A DNA stretch of 64,000 nt from Sideroxyarcus emersonii (GTDB taxonomy: Bacteria > Pseudomonadota > Gammaproteobacteria > Burkholderiales > Gallionellaceae), in contig NZ_AP023423.1 of NCBI RefSeq assembly GCF_021654335.1, positions 1,611,001-1,675,000 on the forward strand. Reading direction: 5' to 3'. The position numbers were made by a program, and so were the translations under genes. This document shows positions 9,337 through 16,932 of this stretch, piece after piece (position 1 is the first letter of the stretch; the number at the start of each line of letters is the position of its first letter). The notes beneath the pieces are model-generated. The model saw only the letters and a program-made list of their open reading frames with translations. It ran no database searches and was not told where the DNA came from.

Positions 9337-10431
9337 ATGGACGAGCCGATCGGCATCGCCGAACGATATCCCGCCAGGTATTGGCACAAACTGGACGATG
9401 GCCGCATCCAGTGCGACCTGTGTCCGCGCGACTGCAAGCTGCATGAAGGCCAGCGCGGTGCGTGCTTCGTGCGCGGCCGCATCGACGACGCGATGGTACT
9501 GACCACCTACGGACGCAGCTCCGGCTTCTGCGTCGATCCCATCGAGAAGAAGCCGCTCAACCATTTCCATCCCGGCAGCAGCATCCTGTCGTTCGGCACA
9601 GCCGGCTGCAACCTCGCCTGCAAGTTCTGCCAGAACTGGGACATCTCCAAGTCGCGCAGCTTCGACAAGCTCGCCGATCAGGCATCGCCGCAAGCAATCG
9701 CACGCACGGCAGCCGAACTGGAGTGTAAGAGCGTGGCTTTCACCTACAACGATCCGGTCATCTTCGCCGAATATGCGATGGATGTCGCCGACGCCTGCCA
9801 CGAACTGGGCATCCAGACGGTGGCGGTCACCGCGGGCTACATGCACGACCAGCCGCGGCGCGAGTTCTATGCCAGGATGGATGCGGCGAATGTCGACCTG
9901 AAGGCGTTCACCGACGAATTCTATTTCCGCCAGACCGGCGCCCACCTGCAACCCGTACTGGATACGCTGAAATACCTGCGCCAGGAAACCTCGGTCTGGG
10001 TCGAACTGACGACGTTGCTGATCCCGGGCTACAACGACAGCGCCCACGAGATCGGCCAGATGAGCGAATGGATCGCCCGCGAGCTTGGCACCGATGTGCC
10101 GCTGCATTTCACCGCCTTCCATCCCGACTACAAGATGACCGACATCCCCCCCACGCCCCCGGGAAAGCTCACCGAAGCGCGCCGGATCGCCCAGGCTGCC
10201 GGTTTGTTGCACGTGTATACCGGCAACGTGCACGACCTGAGCGGAGGCACCACCTATTGTTCCGGCTGCCAGCACCCGCTCATCGTGCGCGACTGGCACC
10301 GGATCAACGACTATGCGCTCACCGAGAACGGCACATGCCCGCATTGCGGAACGCCCCTGGCAGGACAGTTCGGCAAGTTCACCGGCCAGTTCGGTCGGCA
10401 ACGCATACCGCTGGTGATCTGCAACAACTGA
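9337..10431 (+). CDS. amrS: AmmeMemoRadiSam system radical SAM enzyme
   Basis: A 364-residue radical S-adenosylmethionine protein resembling pyruvate formate-lyase activating enzymes. The cluster-binding CNLACKFC motif has Cys91, Cys95 and Cys98. Additional cysteines occur at the N terminus (CDLCPRDC, residues 26-33, and Cys43) and as two C-terminal CxxC pairs (YCSGC and CPHC) that may hold zinc or an auxiliary cluster. It starts one base after the AMMECR1 stop codon, so the three genes form one operon. The substrate is unknown. Confidence 0.92.
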   Translation: MDEPIGIAERYPARYWHKLDDGRIQCDLCPRDCKLHEGQRGACFVRGRIDDAMVLTTYGRSSGFCVDPIEKKPLNHFHPGSSILSFGTAGCNLACKFCQNWDISKSRSFDKLADQASPQAIARTAAELECKSVAFTYNDPVIFAEYAMDVADACHELGIQTVAVTAGYMHDQPRREFYARMDAANVDLKAFTDEFYFRQTGAHLQPVLDTLKYLRQETSVWVELTTLLIPGYNDSAHEIGQMSEWIARELGTDVPLHFTAFHPDYKMTDIPPTPPGKLTEARRIAQAAGLLHVYTGNVHDLSGGTTYCSGCQHPLIVRDWHRINDYALTENGTCPHCGTPLAGQFGKFTGQFGRQRIPLVICNN

Positions 10432-10463
10432 AAACTTGGGATTTGCGGGCCGGAGAGATTGCC

Positions 10464-11942
10464 CTAGACGGCCGCCTGCGCGATCGCCGCACTGACTTCC
10501 CGGTCGCGGTATTGCGCGGCGATCTCCTGGAACTCGTCCATCGCCGCAATGAATGCATCGACCACATCGGGATCGAAGTGCTTCCCTTTACCGTCGATGA
10601 TCACGTCTGCCACCTCATCGTGGGCAATGGGCGATTTATACACGCGCCGGCATGTCATCGCATCGTAGACATCCGCCAGCGCCATCAGCCGTGCCGGCAG
10701 CGGGATATGCTCCTCGCGCAGCGCGAACGGATAACCGCTGCCGTCCCATTTCTCATGATGCCCGATGGCGATCTGGCGTGCTGCGATCAGGAACGGGCTA
10801 TTGCGCACGTTGGTCAGGTTCTCCGCACCGGAGATCGCATTGCCGCCGAGCGTGGTGTGCGTCTTCATGATCTCGAACTCTTCCGGCGTCAGCTTGCCCG
10901 GCTTGTGCAGGATGTGGTCCGGGATGCCCACCTTGCCGATATCGTGCAGCGGAGCGATCTTGTACAACATCTCGATGTTCTCGCTGGTCAGGAAATCGCG
11001 GAAGCGCGGGTGGTCGCGCAAATGTATTGCCAGGTTGCGGACGTAGCGCTGCGTGCGCAATATGTGGTTGCCCGTTTCGTTGTCACGCGTTCCCGCCAGC
11101 GAGGTCAGCGCCAGGATGGTCGTATCCTTGATCGCCACCATCTCCTCGGTCCTTTGCCGCAGCAGGGCCGTGCGTTCCTGCACCATCTGCTCCAGCCTGT
11201 GCTCGTTGCCCTGCAGGATGGCATTGGCCCGCTCCAGCTGGCTGCGCGCCTCCTCGGTCTGTTGCTTCTGCGCCGTCAGTTGCTGCAGCAGGGAAAGATT
11301 CTCGAACCCTTGCTGCAGCGTCAATAAAAAGGTCCGGTTCAGCCCGCGCCCGGAGAGCAGCACCACGACGGCAAATATGCCCAGCATCAGCACCAGTATC
11401 CAGTGGATGGTATCGTTCTCGAACGCCACGCGCCCCATCAGCGGGATCATGATGCCGAAGAAATAGCCGTACATCGCCGGCGGGTGCACCGGATTCATGG
11501 TGACCGCACCGGCCACCAACCCGAGCATGATGCAGATCAGCAGGCTCTGATAACCGATGTCGTCGGGGAAGAAGGCCACTGCGGCGGTTCCCCACAGGGC
11601 CCCGGCGGCAAGCGAAATGACGGAGAAATGGATGTTCCAGTCGCGGCATTCCTGCAGCGTATTCAACCGTTTTCGATGCAAGGCCCACTTGACGATCTCG
11701 ACGGTGTGCAAGGCATAGAAAACAGCCAGCCAGGCAAGCAGCCAATGATGGGGTGCATGTTCCCAGAACAACACGACCAGCAGGAATTGCAAAGCGACCT
11801 GGCTCAACACGAGCGGAAGATACACGGTCATCCGTGTGCGGAGCTGCTCGGCGCGAACGCGCAGGTTCTCCTCATCAATATGGAAAAGCAGATCATCCAG
11901 ATTGAGCCGCAGTGAAGCCAGATTGGGAATCGCAATCATCAT
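10464..11942 (-). CDS. Membrane-anchored HD-GYP phosphodiesterase
   Basis: A 492-residue protein with an N-terminal membrane domain of about six hydrophobic segments (residues 38-210), a coiled coil (about 213-270) and a C-terminal HD-GYP domain, expected to hydrolyse cyclic di-GMP. The HD pair is at 333-334 (APLHDIGKVGIP) and GYP at 403-405 (HHEKWDGSGYP). The N-terminal part is clearly related to that of the gene at 54228-55574 (shared IDEENL-VRAEQLR, LNT-EC, TMN-HPP). The start is one of two consecutive ATGs (11942 or 11939) after GAGGG. It is convergent with the radical SAM gene. Confidence 0.9.
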   Translation of the reverse strand: MMIAIPNLASLRLNLDDLLFHIDEENLRVRAEQLRTRMTVYLPLVLSQVALQFLLVVLFWEHAPHHWLLAWLAVFYALHTVEIVKWALHRKRLNTLQECRDWNIHFSVISLAAGALWGTAAVAFFPDDIGYQSLLICIMLGLVAGAVTMNPVHPPAMYGYFFGIMIPLMGRVAFENDTIHWILVLMLGIFAVVVLLSGRGLNRTFLLTLQQGFENLSLLQQLTAQKQQTEEARSQLERANAILQGNEHRLEQMVQERTALLRQRTEEMVAIKDTTILALTSLAGTRDNETGNHILRTQRYVRNLAIHLRDHPRFRDFLTSENIEMLYKIAPLHDIGKVGIPDHILHKPGKLTPEEFEIMKTHTTLGGNAISGAENLTNVRNSPFLIAARQIAIGHHEKWDGSGYPFALREEHIPLPARLMALADVYDAMTCRRVYKSPIAHDEVADVIIDGKGKHFDPDVVDAFIAAMDEFQEIAAQYRDREVSAAIAQAAV

Positions 11943-12019
11943 CGCCCTCTTCCAGGACAACCCGATACCTCAAGGTCGGACAGCCATTCTGCGACGATGC
12001 TGGCGCTACCGCAATATGC

Positions 12020-12051
12020 CGGGCTATCTAGATAGCTATCTAGATAACCCG
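12020..12051. repeat. 32-bp near-perfect palindrome
   Basis: The sequence between the ATP-grasp gene and the HD-GYP gene reads the same on both strands except for one base pair set. It contains two copies of the self-complementary decamer TATCTAGATA (12025-12034 and 12037-12046) separated by GC, framed by CGGG and CCCG. No T run follows on the minus strand, so an intrinsic terminator is unlikely; an operator for the HD-GYP gene, 78 bases downstream on the minus strand, or an RNA hairpin is possible. Confidence 0.6.
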
Positions 12052-12080
12052 ACCGCTTGTGAAGATAAGCGCTGTAACAA

Positions 12081-13325
12081 TCAGGATACTTCGCGCACCA
12101 GCGCGAAACCGCCGCCCGGGGTGCGGAAGTTGGTGGTCTGCCCCTGGTAGAGGCGCGCGGCGACCAGCTGGATCTCTCCGTCATACACATAGCAGCGCAC
12201 ATCGTATTTGAGCGACTGCGGCTCGATCCCTGCGGCACAGACCTTGCGCTCGTCGGGCAAGGCCAGCCGCTGCGCCACGTAGTCGGCCTGCATGATCTCG
12301 TCGAACACGCGCCTGGTGAGCTTCTCGCCGCGATACGCCCCCTTGCTGCCGTAGCCGCTGACCGGCTTGAAGAACCATTGCTTGCGTTCCTCCCACCACT
12401 GCGCGGCATCCCCGACCTGCACCAGGCGCGTCTGCGGAACGCCGCGCAGCAGCGCATCGATGCTGACCTGCGAGACGCCCTTCGCGCGCAGCGCATCGGC
12501 ATCGGTGAACAGCGCCAGCTTGCGTTTGTCCGCATAGCGCTGGTGATGCATCGGGTTGGGCGTCAGCACCACCTGCTTCTGCTCCCAGGCAGCGCGGATA
12601 TGCGGCTGCTGTTTCAGGTCGAAGTCGGTCAGGCGGTTATAGACCAGGTCGATGCGCTGGCCATCGTGATACAGGCCGTCGCCCTGCGCCTGCAGCGCGG
12701 AGGGATCGACGATATGCACCGCGATGCCCACCTTCTCGAACATCTTCTGCGCCAGCAGGAACTCGGGATAGAGATATTGCGACTCCGGTTGCTCATCCAC
12801 GATGGCGATGGTCTTGAGCACCGCATCGCCGCGCACCACGCGCCATTCGTTGCGGAACATCTCGACGAACACCTGCTCCAGGTGTCCCTCGGCCACTGCC
12901 GAACCGTACAGGAAAAGGCCGTGCTGGCTGTCGATCAGCAGCGCATTGAGGAAGGCGCCGCCCGCGTTGGTGTTGACCTCGATGAGATGCACGCCCTGCT
13001 CGTTGAGATGGAAATCGTAGCCGTAGAACACGCCATGCTCGGTATGTGGCTCGGGTTTGCCGACCACTTCCTGCACCGCAGCGATCACCTCGCACATCTG
13101 CCGCAGCTGCAGCTCGCTGACAAAGACCGGGCCGGCCGCAAACAGGTAGGGGCAACGCTGCTGCACCAGCTCGTACCAGTCCGCCCCCTGCGCCTGCATG
13201 GCGCGCTGCAAGGCCTCGCCGTCCATCCAGGCCCATTCGAGGCATTCCCCGTTCAGGTGGGCGATGAAATCATGGTCCACATCGAAATGCTCTCTCGCCC
13301 CTGCAGGTTCGATCGATTCAGCCAC
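12081..13325 (-). CDS. ATP-grasp family protein of unknown substrate
   Basis: A 414-residue cytoplasmic protein with the layout of a glutathione-synthetase-like ATP-grasp enzyme. Visible elements are GVFYGYDFHL and LIEVNTNAGGAFLNALL in the first third, WFFKPVSGYGSKGAYRGEK (nucleotide-binding glycine loop) in the last third, and YDVRCYVYDGEIQLVAARLY near the end. The order of these parts, with the N(T)N metal-site motif before the glycine loop, looks circularly permuted relative to standard ATP-grasp ligases. Its start overlaps the stop of the chalcone-isomerase-like gene by eight bases, implying a coupled pair. The substrate cannot be assigned. Confidence 0.75.
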   Translation of the reverse strand: MAESIEPAGAREHFDVDHDFIAHLNGECLEWAWMDGEALQRAMQAQGADWYELVQQRCPYLFAAGPVFVSELQLRQMCEVIAAVQEVVGKPEPHTEHGVFYGYDFHLNEQGVHLIEVNTNAGGAFLNALLIDSQHGLFLYGSAVAEGHLEQVFVEMFRNEWRVVRGDAVLKTIAIVDEQPESQYLYPEFLLAQKMFEKVGIAVHIVDPSALQAQGDGLYHDGQRIDLVYNRLTDFDLKQQPHIRAAWEQKQVVLTPNPMHHQRYADKRKLALFTDADALRAKGVSQVSIDALLRGVPQTRLVQVGDAAQWWEERKQWFFKPVSGYGSKGAYRGEKLTRRVFDEIMQADYVAQRLALPDERKVCAAGIEPQSLKYDVRCYVYDGEIQLVAARLYQGQTTNFRTPGGGFALVREVS

Positions 13326-13878
13326 CCAGCAACTCCTTTTTAAGGTCTTCCTGCACCGGCTTGCTGCCGATCCAGATATCGAGCAAGGCGCGATTGAACG
13401 CAGCCCCGGGAACGCTGCCGAACGTTTTGCCGTTCACGCCGATCTGCGTACCGATGCCGGGCAGGTAGTCGAGCGTGACGACGTCGCCCGGCCTGATCTC
13501 CTTCATCGCCTCGAAGATCTGTGCCATCTGCTTCAGCTGTGCATCCAGTGCAGCCAGCTCCGCCGGCGTGTGGTTAGATCTGATCGCCTCATTGAAACCG
13601 CTGGAGAATTTTTCGCTGCTCAATTCGTGCAGGATATGCAGTGCCATCCGGTGTTCGCGCTCGTCCGCGATGATCACTTCACCCGAGGTCTGCTTCTGCG
13701 GCAGGTACAGCGCCCCGACATAGATCTTGAAGAAGAACTTGGTGCGAACACCGGCGCCGTTCAGCAGCAGGTTCGCGGTGCCCAGCTGCACCTTGTCCGC
13801 CAGCTGCACGCCGGCGACCTCCAGTGCGCTGGCGTTCCAGCTCAACAGCAAACCAACCATCAGCAATATCTTTTTCAT
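13318..13878 (-). CDS. Chalcone isomerase-like exported protein
   Basis: A 186-residue protein with a signal peptide (residues 1-19, cleavage near NASA) followed by a chalcone-isomerase-like domain. Typical features are LEVAGVQLADKVQL, LLNGAGVRTKFFFKIYVGALYL and TLDYLPGIGTQIGVNGK. Bacterial members are periplasmic and of unknown function; the plant flavonoid reaction should not be assumed. The ATG at 13878 is preferred over a TTG five codons upstream. It overlaps the ATP-grasp gene by eight bases. Confidence 0.85.
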   Translation of the reverse strand: MKKILLMVGLLLSWNASALEVAGVQLADKVQLGTANLLLNGAGVRTKFFFKIYVGALYLPQKQTSGEVIIADEREHRMALHILHELSSEKFSSGFNEAIRSNHTPAELAALDAQLKQMAQIFEAMKEIRPGDVVTLDYLPGIGTQIGVNGKTFGSVPGAAFNRALLDIWIGSKPVQEDLKKELLGG

Positions 13879-13926
13879 GTCCTGAGCTTTCAAGAAAACA
13901 CGGCGGGAAATCGTTGCGCGGCAGGT

Positions 13927-15126
13927 TTACAACGCCTCAAACACCCCGGCCGCCCCCATGCCCGTCCCTATGCACATCGTCACCATACCGTACTTTTGCT
14001 TGCGGCGACGCAATCCGTGCAGCAACGTCGCGGTGCGGATCGCCCCGGTCGCACCGAGCGGATGACCCAGCGCGATGGCACCGCCGAGCGGGTTGACGAT
14101 ATCCGGATCCAGTCCCACATCGTTGATCACTGCCAGCGATTGCGCGGCGAAGGCTTCGTTGAGTTCGATCCAGCCCATGTCGCCCAGGCTCAGCCCCACC
14201 TGCTTCAGAACGCGCGGGATGGCCTCCTTCGGGCCGATGCCCATGATCTCCGGCGGCACGCCCGCCACGCTGAAACCGAGGAACTTGCCGATGGGCGTCA
14301 GGTTGTAGCGCTTCAGCGCCGCCTCGCTGCACAGCAGCACCGCACCGGCACCGTCCGACATCTGCGAACTGTTGCCCGCCGTCACCGAGCCTTTCTGCAT
14401 GAACACCGTCTTCAGCTTGCCCAGCGCTTCGAGCGACGTATCGGCACGCGGGCCCTCGTCCTGCGAGACCTCGCGCACCTTTATCTTCACCTCGCGCGTG
14501 GCCATGTCCGGCACATTGTCGGTAATGCGGTACGGCGTGATCTCGTCCTCGAACTCGCCGTTGTTGATCGCCGCAATGGCGCGCAGGTGGCTCTGCAGGG
14601 CAAAGGCATCCTGCGCCTCGCGGCTCACCTTCCAGCGCTCCGCCACCTTTTCCGCCGTCAGCCCCATGCCATAGGCGATGCCGTAATGCTCGTTGTTCTC
14701 GAAGATGGCCGGATTGAACGCCACCTTGTTGCCCATCATCGGCACCATGCTCATGCTCTCGGTGCCCGCCGCGATCATCACATCGGCCTCGCCGAGGCGG
14801 ATGCGGTCCGCCGCCAGCGCCACCGCCTGCACGCCGGAAGAACAGAAACGGTTGACGGTCATGCCTGGCACCGTGTTCGGCAGCCCGGCCAGCAGCAAGG
14901 CGATGCGCGCCACGTTCATGCCCTGCTCCGCCTCCGGCATCGCGCAGCCGACGATCACATCGCCCACGCTGGCCGGATCGAGCGACGGCGCCTGCGCCAG
15001 CACGCTCTTCAGCACATGCGCCAGCAGGTCGTCCGGACGGGTGTTGCGGAACATGCCGCGCGGCGCCTTGCCGACCGGCGTGCGCGTTGCGGCAACGATA
15101 TAGGCTTCCTGTACCTGCTTGCTCAT
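13927..15126 (-). CDS. fadA: Acetyl-CoA C-acyltransferase (3-ketoacyl-CoA thiolase)
   Basis: The thiolytic last step of beta-oxidation, releasing acetyl-CoA. The 399-residue protein has the acyl-accepting Cys95 in NRFCSSG, the general-base His355 in ALGHPLG and the second cysteine Cys385 in MCIGTGMG. The adjacent segments GTESMSMVP and NEAFAAQ are typical of degradative thiolases. It is the most distal gene of the fatty-acid block that starts with fadE at 26344, and is 34 bases from cnoX. A biosynthetic acetyl-CoA acetyltransferase is a less likely reading given the neighbours. Confidence 0.93.
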   Translation of the reverse strand: MSKQVQEAYIVAATRTPVGKAPRGMFRNTRPDDLLAHVLKSVLAQAPSLDPASVGDVIVGCAMPEAEQGMNVARIALLLAGLPNTVPGMTVNRFCSSGVQAVALAADRIRLGEADVMIAAGTESMSMVPMMGNKVAFNPAIFENNEHYGIAYGMGLTAEKVAERWKVSREAQDAFALQSHLRAIAAINNGEFEDEITPYRITDNVPDMATREVKIKVREVSQDEGPRADTSLEALGKLKTVFMQKGSVTAGNSSQMSDGAGAVLLCSEAALKRYNLTPIGKFLGFSVAGVPPEIMGIGPKEAIPRVLKQVGLSLGDMGWIELNEAFAAQSLAVINDVGLDPDIVNPLGGAIALGHPLGATGAIRTATLLHGLRRRKQKYGMVTMCIGTGMGAAGVFEAL

Positions 15127-15160
15127 GGCTTTACCTCACGATTGGATTGCATTATGTACT

Positions 15161-16015
15161 TCAACGGTTCAACAGCCCCGAAAGTTTGCGCCGGTACTCC
15201 GGCACGATCCCGCCGCCGCCCAGCAGGTTGAACACATCGAGCAGTGTCTTGCGCCCGATGTCGTCCTTGAATGTACGGTCGCGCGCAACGATCTCCAGCA
15301 ACTGGTCCATGCCTTCGGCAGGACGGTTGCCGGCGATCAGCACGTTGGCCAGCTTCAACCTCGCTTCCAGGTCGTTGCCATCCGCAGCCACCGCGGCGGC
15401 AAGCTCCGCCTCGCTCTCGCCGGTCGCGCTCATCTCGGCCAGCCGGGTCTGCGCCTTCAGCTGCAGCACGCGCGCATCCTTCAGCACATCCGTATCCTTC
15501 AGGCTGTCGAGCAGGCGCTGCGCCTCATCCATCTCGCCCTTGTGCAGCAGGAGCTCCGCCGCATCCACGCGCACCCACTCGTTGGCCGGGTCGAGCGCGG
15601 AGGCTTCGGTCAGCTTCTGCAACGCGCCATCCACCTCCCCCGCCGCCGCCAGTTGCTGCGCTGCAAGACGCAATTCCTCGGAAGGACTGGGAATGATCTT
15701 CTCCAGCCATTCGCGTACTTGTCCTTCCGGCAAGGCACCGGTGAATTCATCCACCACCTTGCCATTCATCAGCGCCTTCACCGCGGGAATCCCGCGCACG
15801 CCGAACCTGGCCGAGATATTCGGATTCTCGTCCGAGTTCACCTTGGCGAGGCGGAACTTGCCGCCGTATTCACCCGCCAGCTTTTCCAGGATGGGCTTCA
15901 GCACCTTGCACGGTGCACACCACGGCGCCCAGAAATCGATCACCACCGGCAGCTTGTACGAGGCCACCACCACCTTCTCTTCAAAATCCGCTTCGCTTAC
16001 ATCCAGCGCATGCAT
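15161..16015 (-). CDS. cnoX: Thioredoxin-TPR chaperone CnoX (YbbN family)
   Basis: A 284-residue protein with an N-terminal thioredoxin domain (about 1-110) and a C-terminal TPR-like helical domain (about 115-284), the architecture of CnoX/YbbN. The active site is WCAPC (Cys33 and Cys36), a full CxxC, whereas the E. coli homologue has only the second cysteine. It may therefore retain thiol-oxidoreductase activity in addition to holdase function for GroEL/DnaK clients. Cytoplasmic, no signal peptide. It lies between a GFA-family gene (18 bases away) and the thiolase. Confidence 0.92.
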   Translation of the reverse strand: MHALDVSEADFEEKVVVASYKLPVVIDFWAPWCAPCKVLKPILEKLAGEYGGKFRLAKVNSDENPNISARFGVRGIPAVKALMNGKVVDEFTGALPEGQVREWLEKIIPSPSEELRLAAQQLAAAGEVDGALQKLTEASALDPANEWVRVDAAELLLHKGEMDEAQRLLDSLKDTDVLKDARVLQLKAQTRLAEMSATGESEAELAAAVAADGNDLEARLKLANVLIAGNRPAEGMDQLLEIVARDRTFKDDIGRKTLLDVFNLLGGGGIVPEYRRKLSGLLNR

Positions 16016-16033
16016 CCCTGCTTCCTTTCCTGC

Positions 16034-16390
16034 CTACAGCAAATTCTTGCCATCGAACACCTTCGTCTCCAGCGCAAAGGTATCCACGCCATCCACGCAG
16101 CCGAGGTTCACGATGTATTGCCCCGGCCATTTGCTCGCTTCGCTGAAAGTGGTGACGCCACAGTTCCTGCAAAAATAATGCTTCGCCGTCTTCGCGCCCC
16201 ACTGGTACTGACCTAGCGAGCCTTCCTGCGCTTTGATATCGAACTTCGCCCCCGGCACCAGATGCATCATGGTTCCCCGTTTGGCACAGAACGAGCAGTT
16301 GCAGCGTATCCCGTGTATGAAAGGCTCGGCCTCGAACGAGAACTGGATCGCACCGCAGTGGCAGCTGCCTTTGTATGGTTGCATTGCCAT
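16034..16390 (-). CDS. GFA/CENP-V family zinc protein
   Basis: A 118-residue protein of the family named after glutathione-dependent formaldehyde-activating enzyme. The zinc-ligand pattern is visible: GSCHCGAIQF near residue 9, CNCSFC at 31-36 and CRNCGV near 74. Most family members have no proven substrate. The ATG at 16390 has GGAGGTGAAAG upstream. It sits within the fatty-acid block and is 18 bases from cnoX. Confidence 0.88.
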   Translation of the reverse strand: MAMQPYKGSCHCGAIQFSFEAEPFIHGIRCNCSFCAKRGTMMHLVPGAKFDIKAQEGSLGQYQWGAKTAKHYFCRNCGVTTFSEASKWPGQYIVNLGCVDGVDTFALETKVFDGKNLL

Positions 16391-16466
16391 TCTTCTTTCA
16401 CCTCCGAATCAGGCTCTCGAGCGCCATGCGCTGCCTTTCAAAAACAGTTGCGATGCCAACTCCATA

Positions 16467-16922
16467 TCACTCCTGAAATTCCCCAAAATAGAGATGGCAT
16501 TTGAAGGAACCACCTTCTTCGCGAATTGCTCGACGTAAACGCTCTGCCTCCACTTGAACTGCTTGCAGACGTGGCATGAACTCAGCCACCCAAATGTCTC
16601 CTAAATCCCCCATCGGATCGAGGCAATGAGCTATTCCCTTGTGGCTAATAAAATTGCGTTCGGTCTTGAACTTGTTGAGTTCATCAACAAGCTCATCATT
16701 GTTCGTCAGTTTACGAAATGCTTGAATGAGGCGCTCTAACGAGGCATCTTCGTAGTCTTGACCAACCATCTTGAACGGCAACCTCTTGCCAACACATTTC
16801 CGCACATACTCGAGTGCTTCAGATATATATAGTTTCAATTCCTGTTCAACAAGCTGGCAACCAGAAAGAGCGTAAGCCACTTGCAGGTAGAAGTCGTCTG
16901 TATCGCTCATTTGCTGCCCCAT
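16467..16922 (-). CDS. Hypothetical protein, compositionally distinct
   Basis: A 151-residue (147 if translation starts at the second ATG, 16910) soluble, helix-rich protein that I do not recognise. It contains CQLVEQELKLYISEALEYV and a KTERNFISHKGIAH segment reminiscent of HEPN-like or AbiV-type all-helical proteins (RNFISH pattern), but this is tentative. Its DNA is noticeably richer in A and T than the flanking fad genes, suggesting later acquisition. It is wedged between the FadB-like gene (10 bases away) and the GFA gene. Confidence 0.6.
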   Translation of the reverse strand: MGQQMSDTDDFYLQVAYALSGCQLVEQELKLYISEALEYVRKCVGKRLPFKMVGQDYEDASLERLIQAFRKLTNNDELVDELNKFKTERNFISHKGIAHCLDPMGDLGDIWVAEFMPRLQAVQVEAERLRRAIREEGGSFKCHLYFGEFQE

Positions 16923-16932
16923 ATAGTCACAC

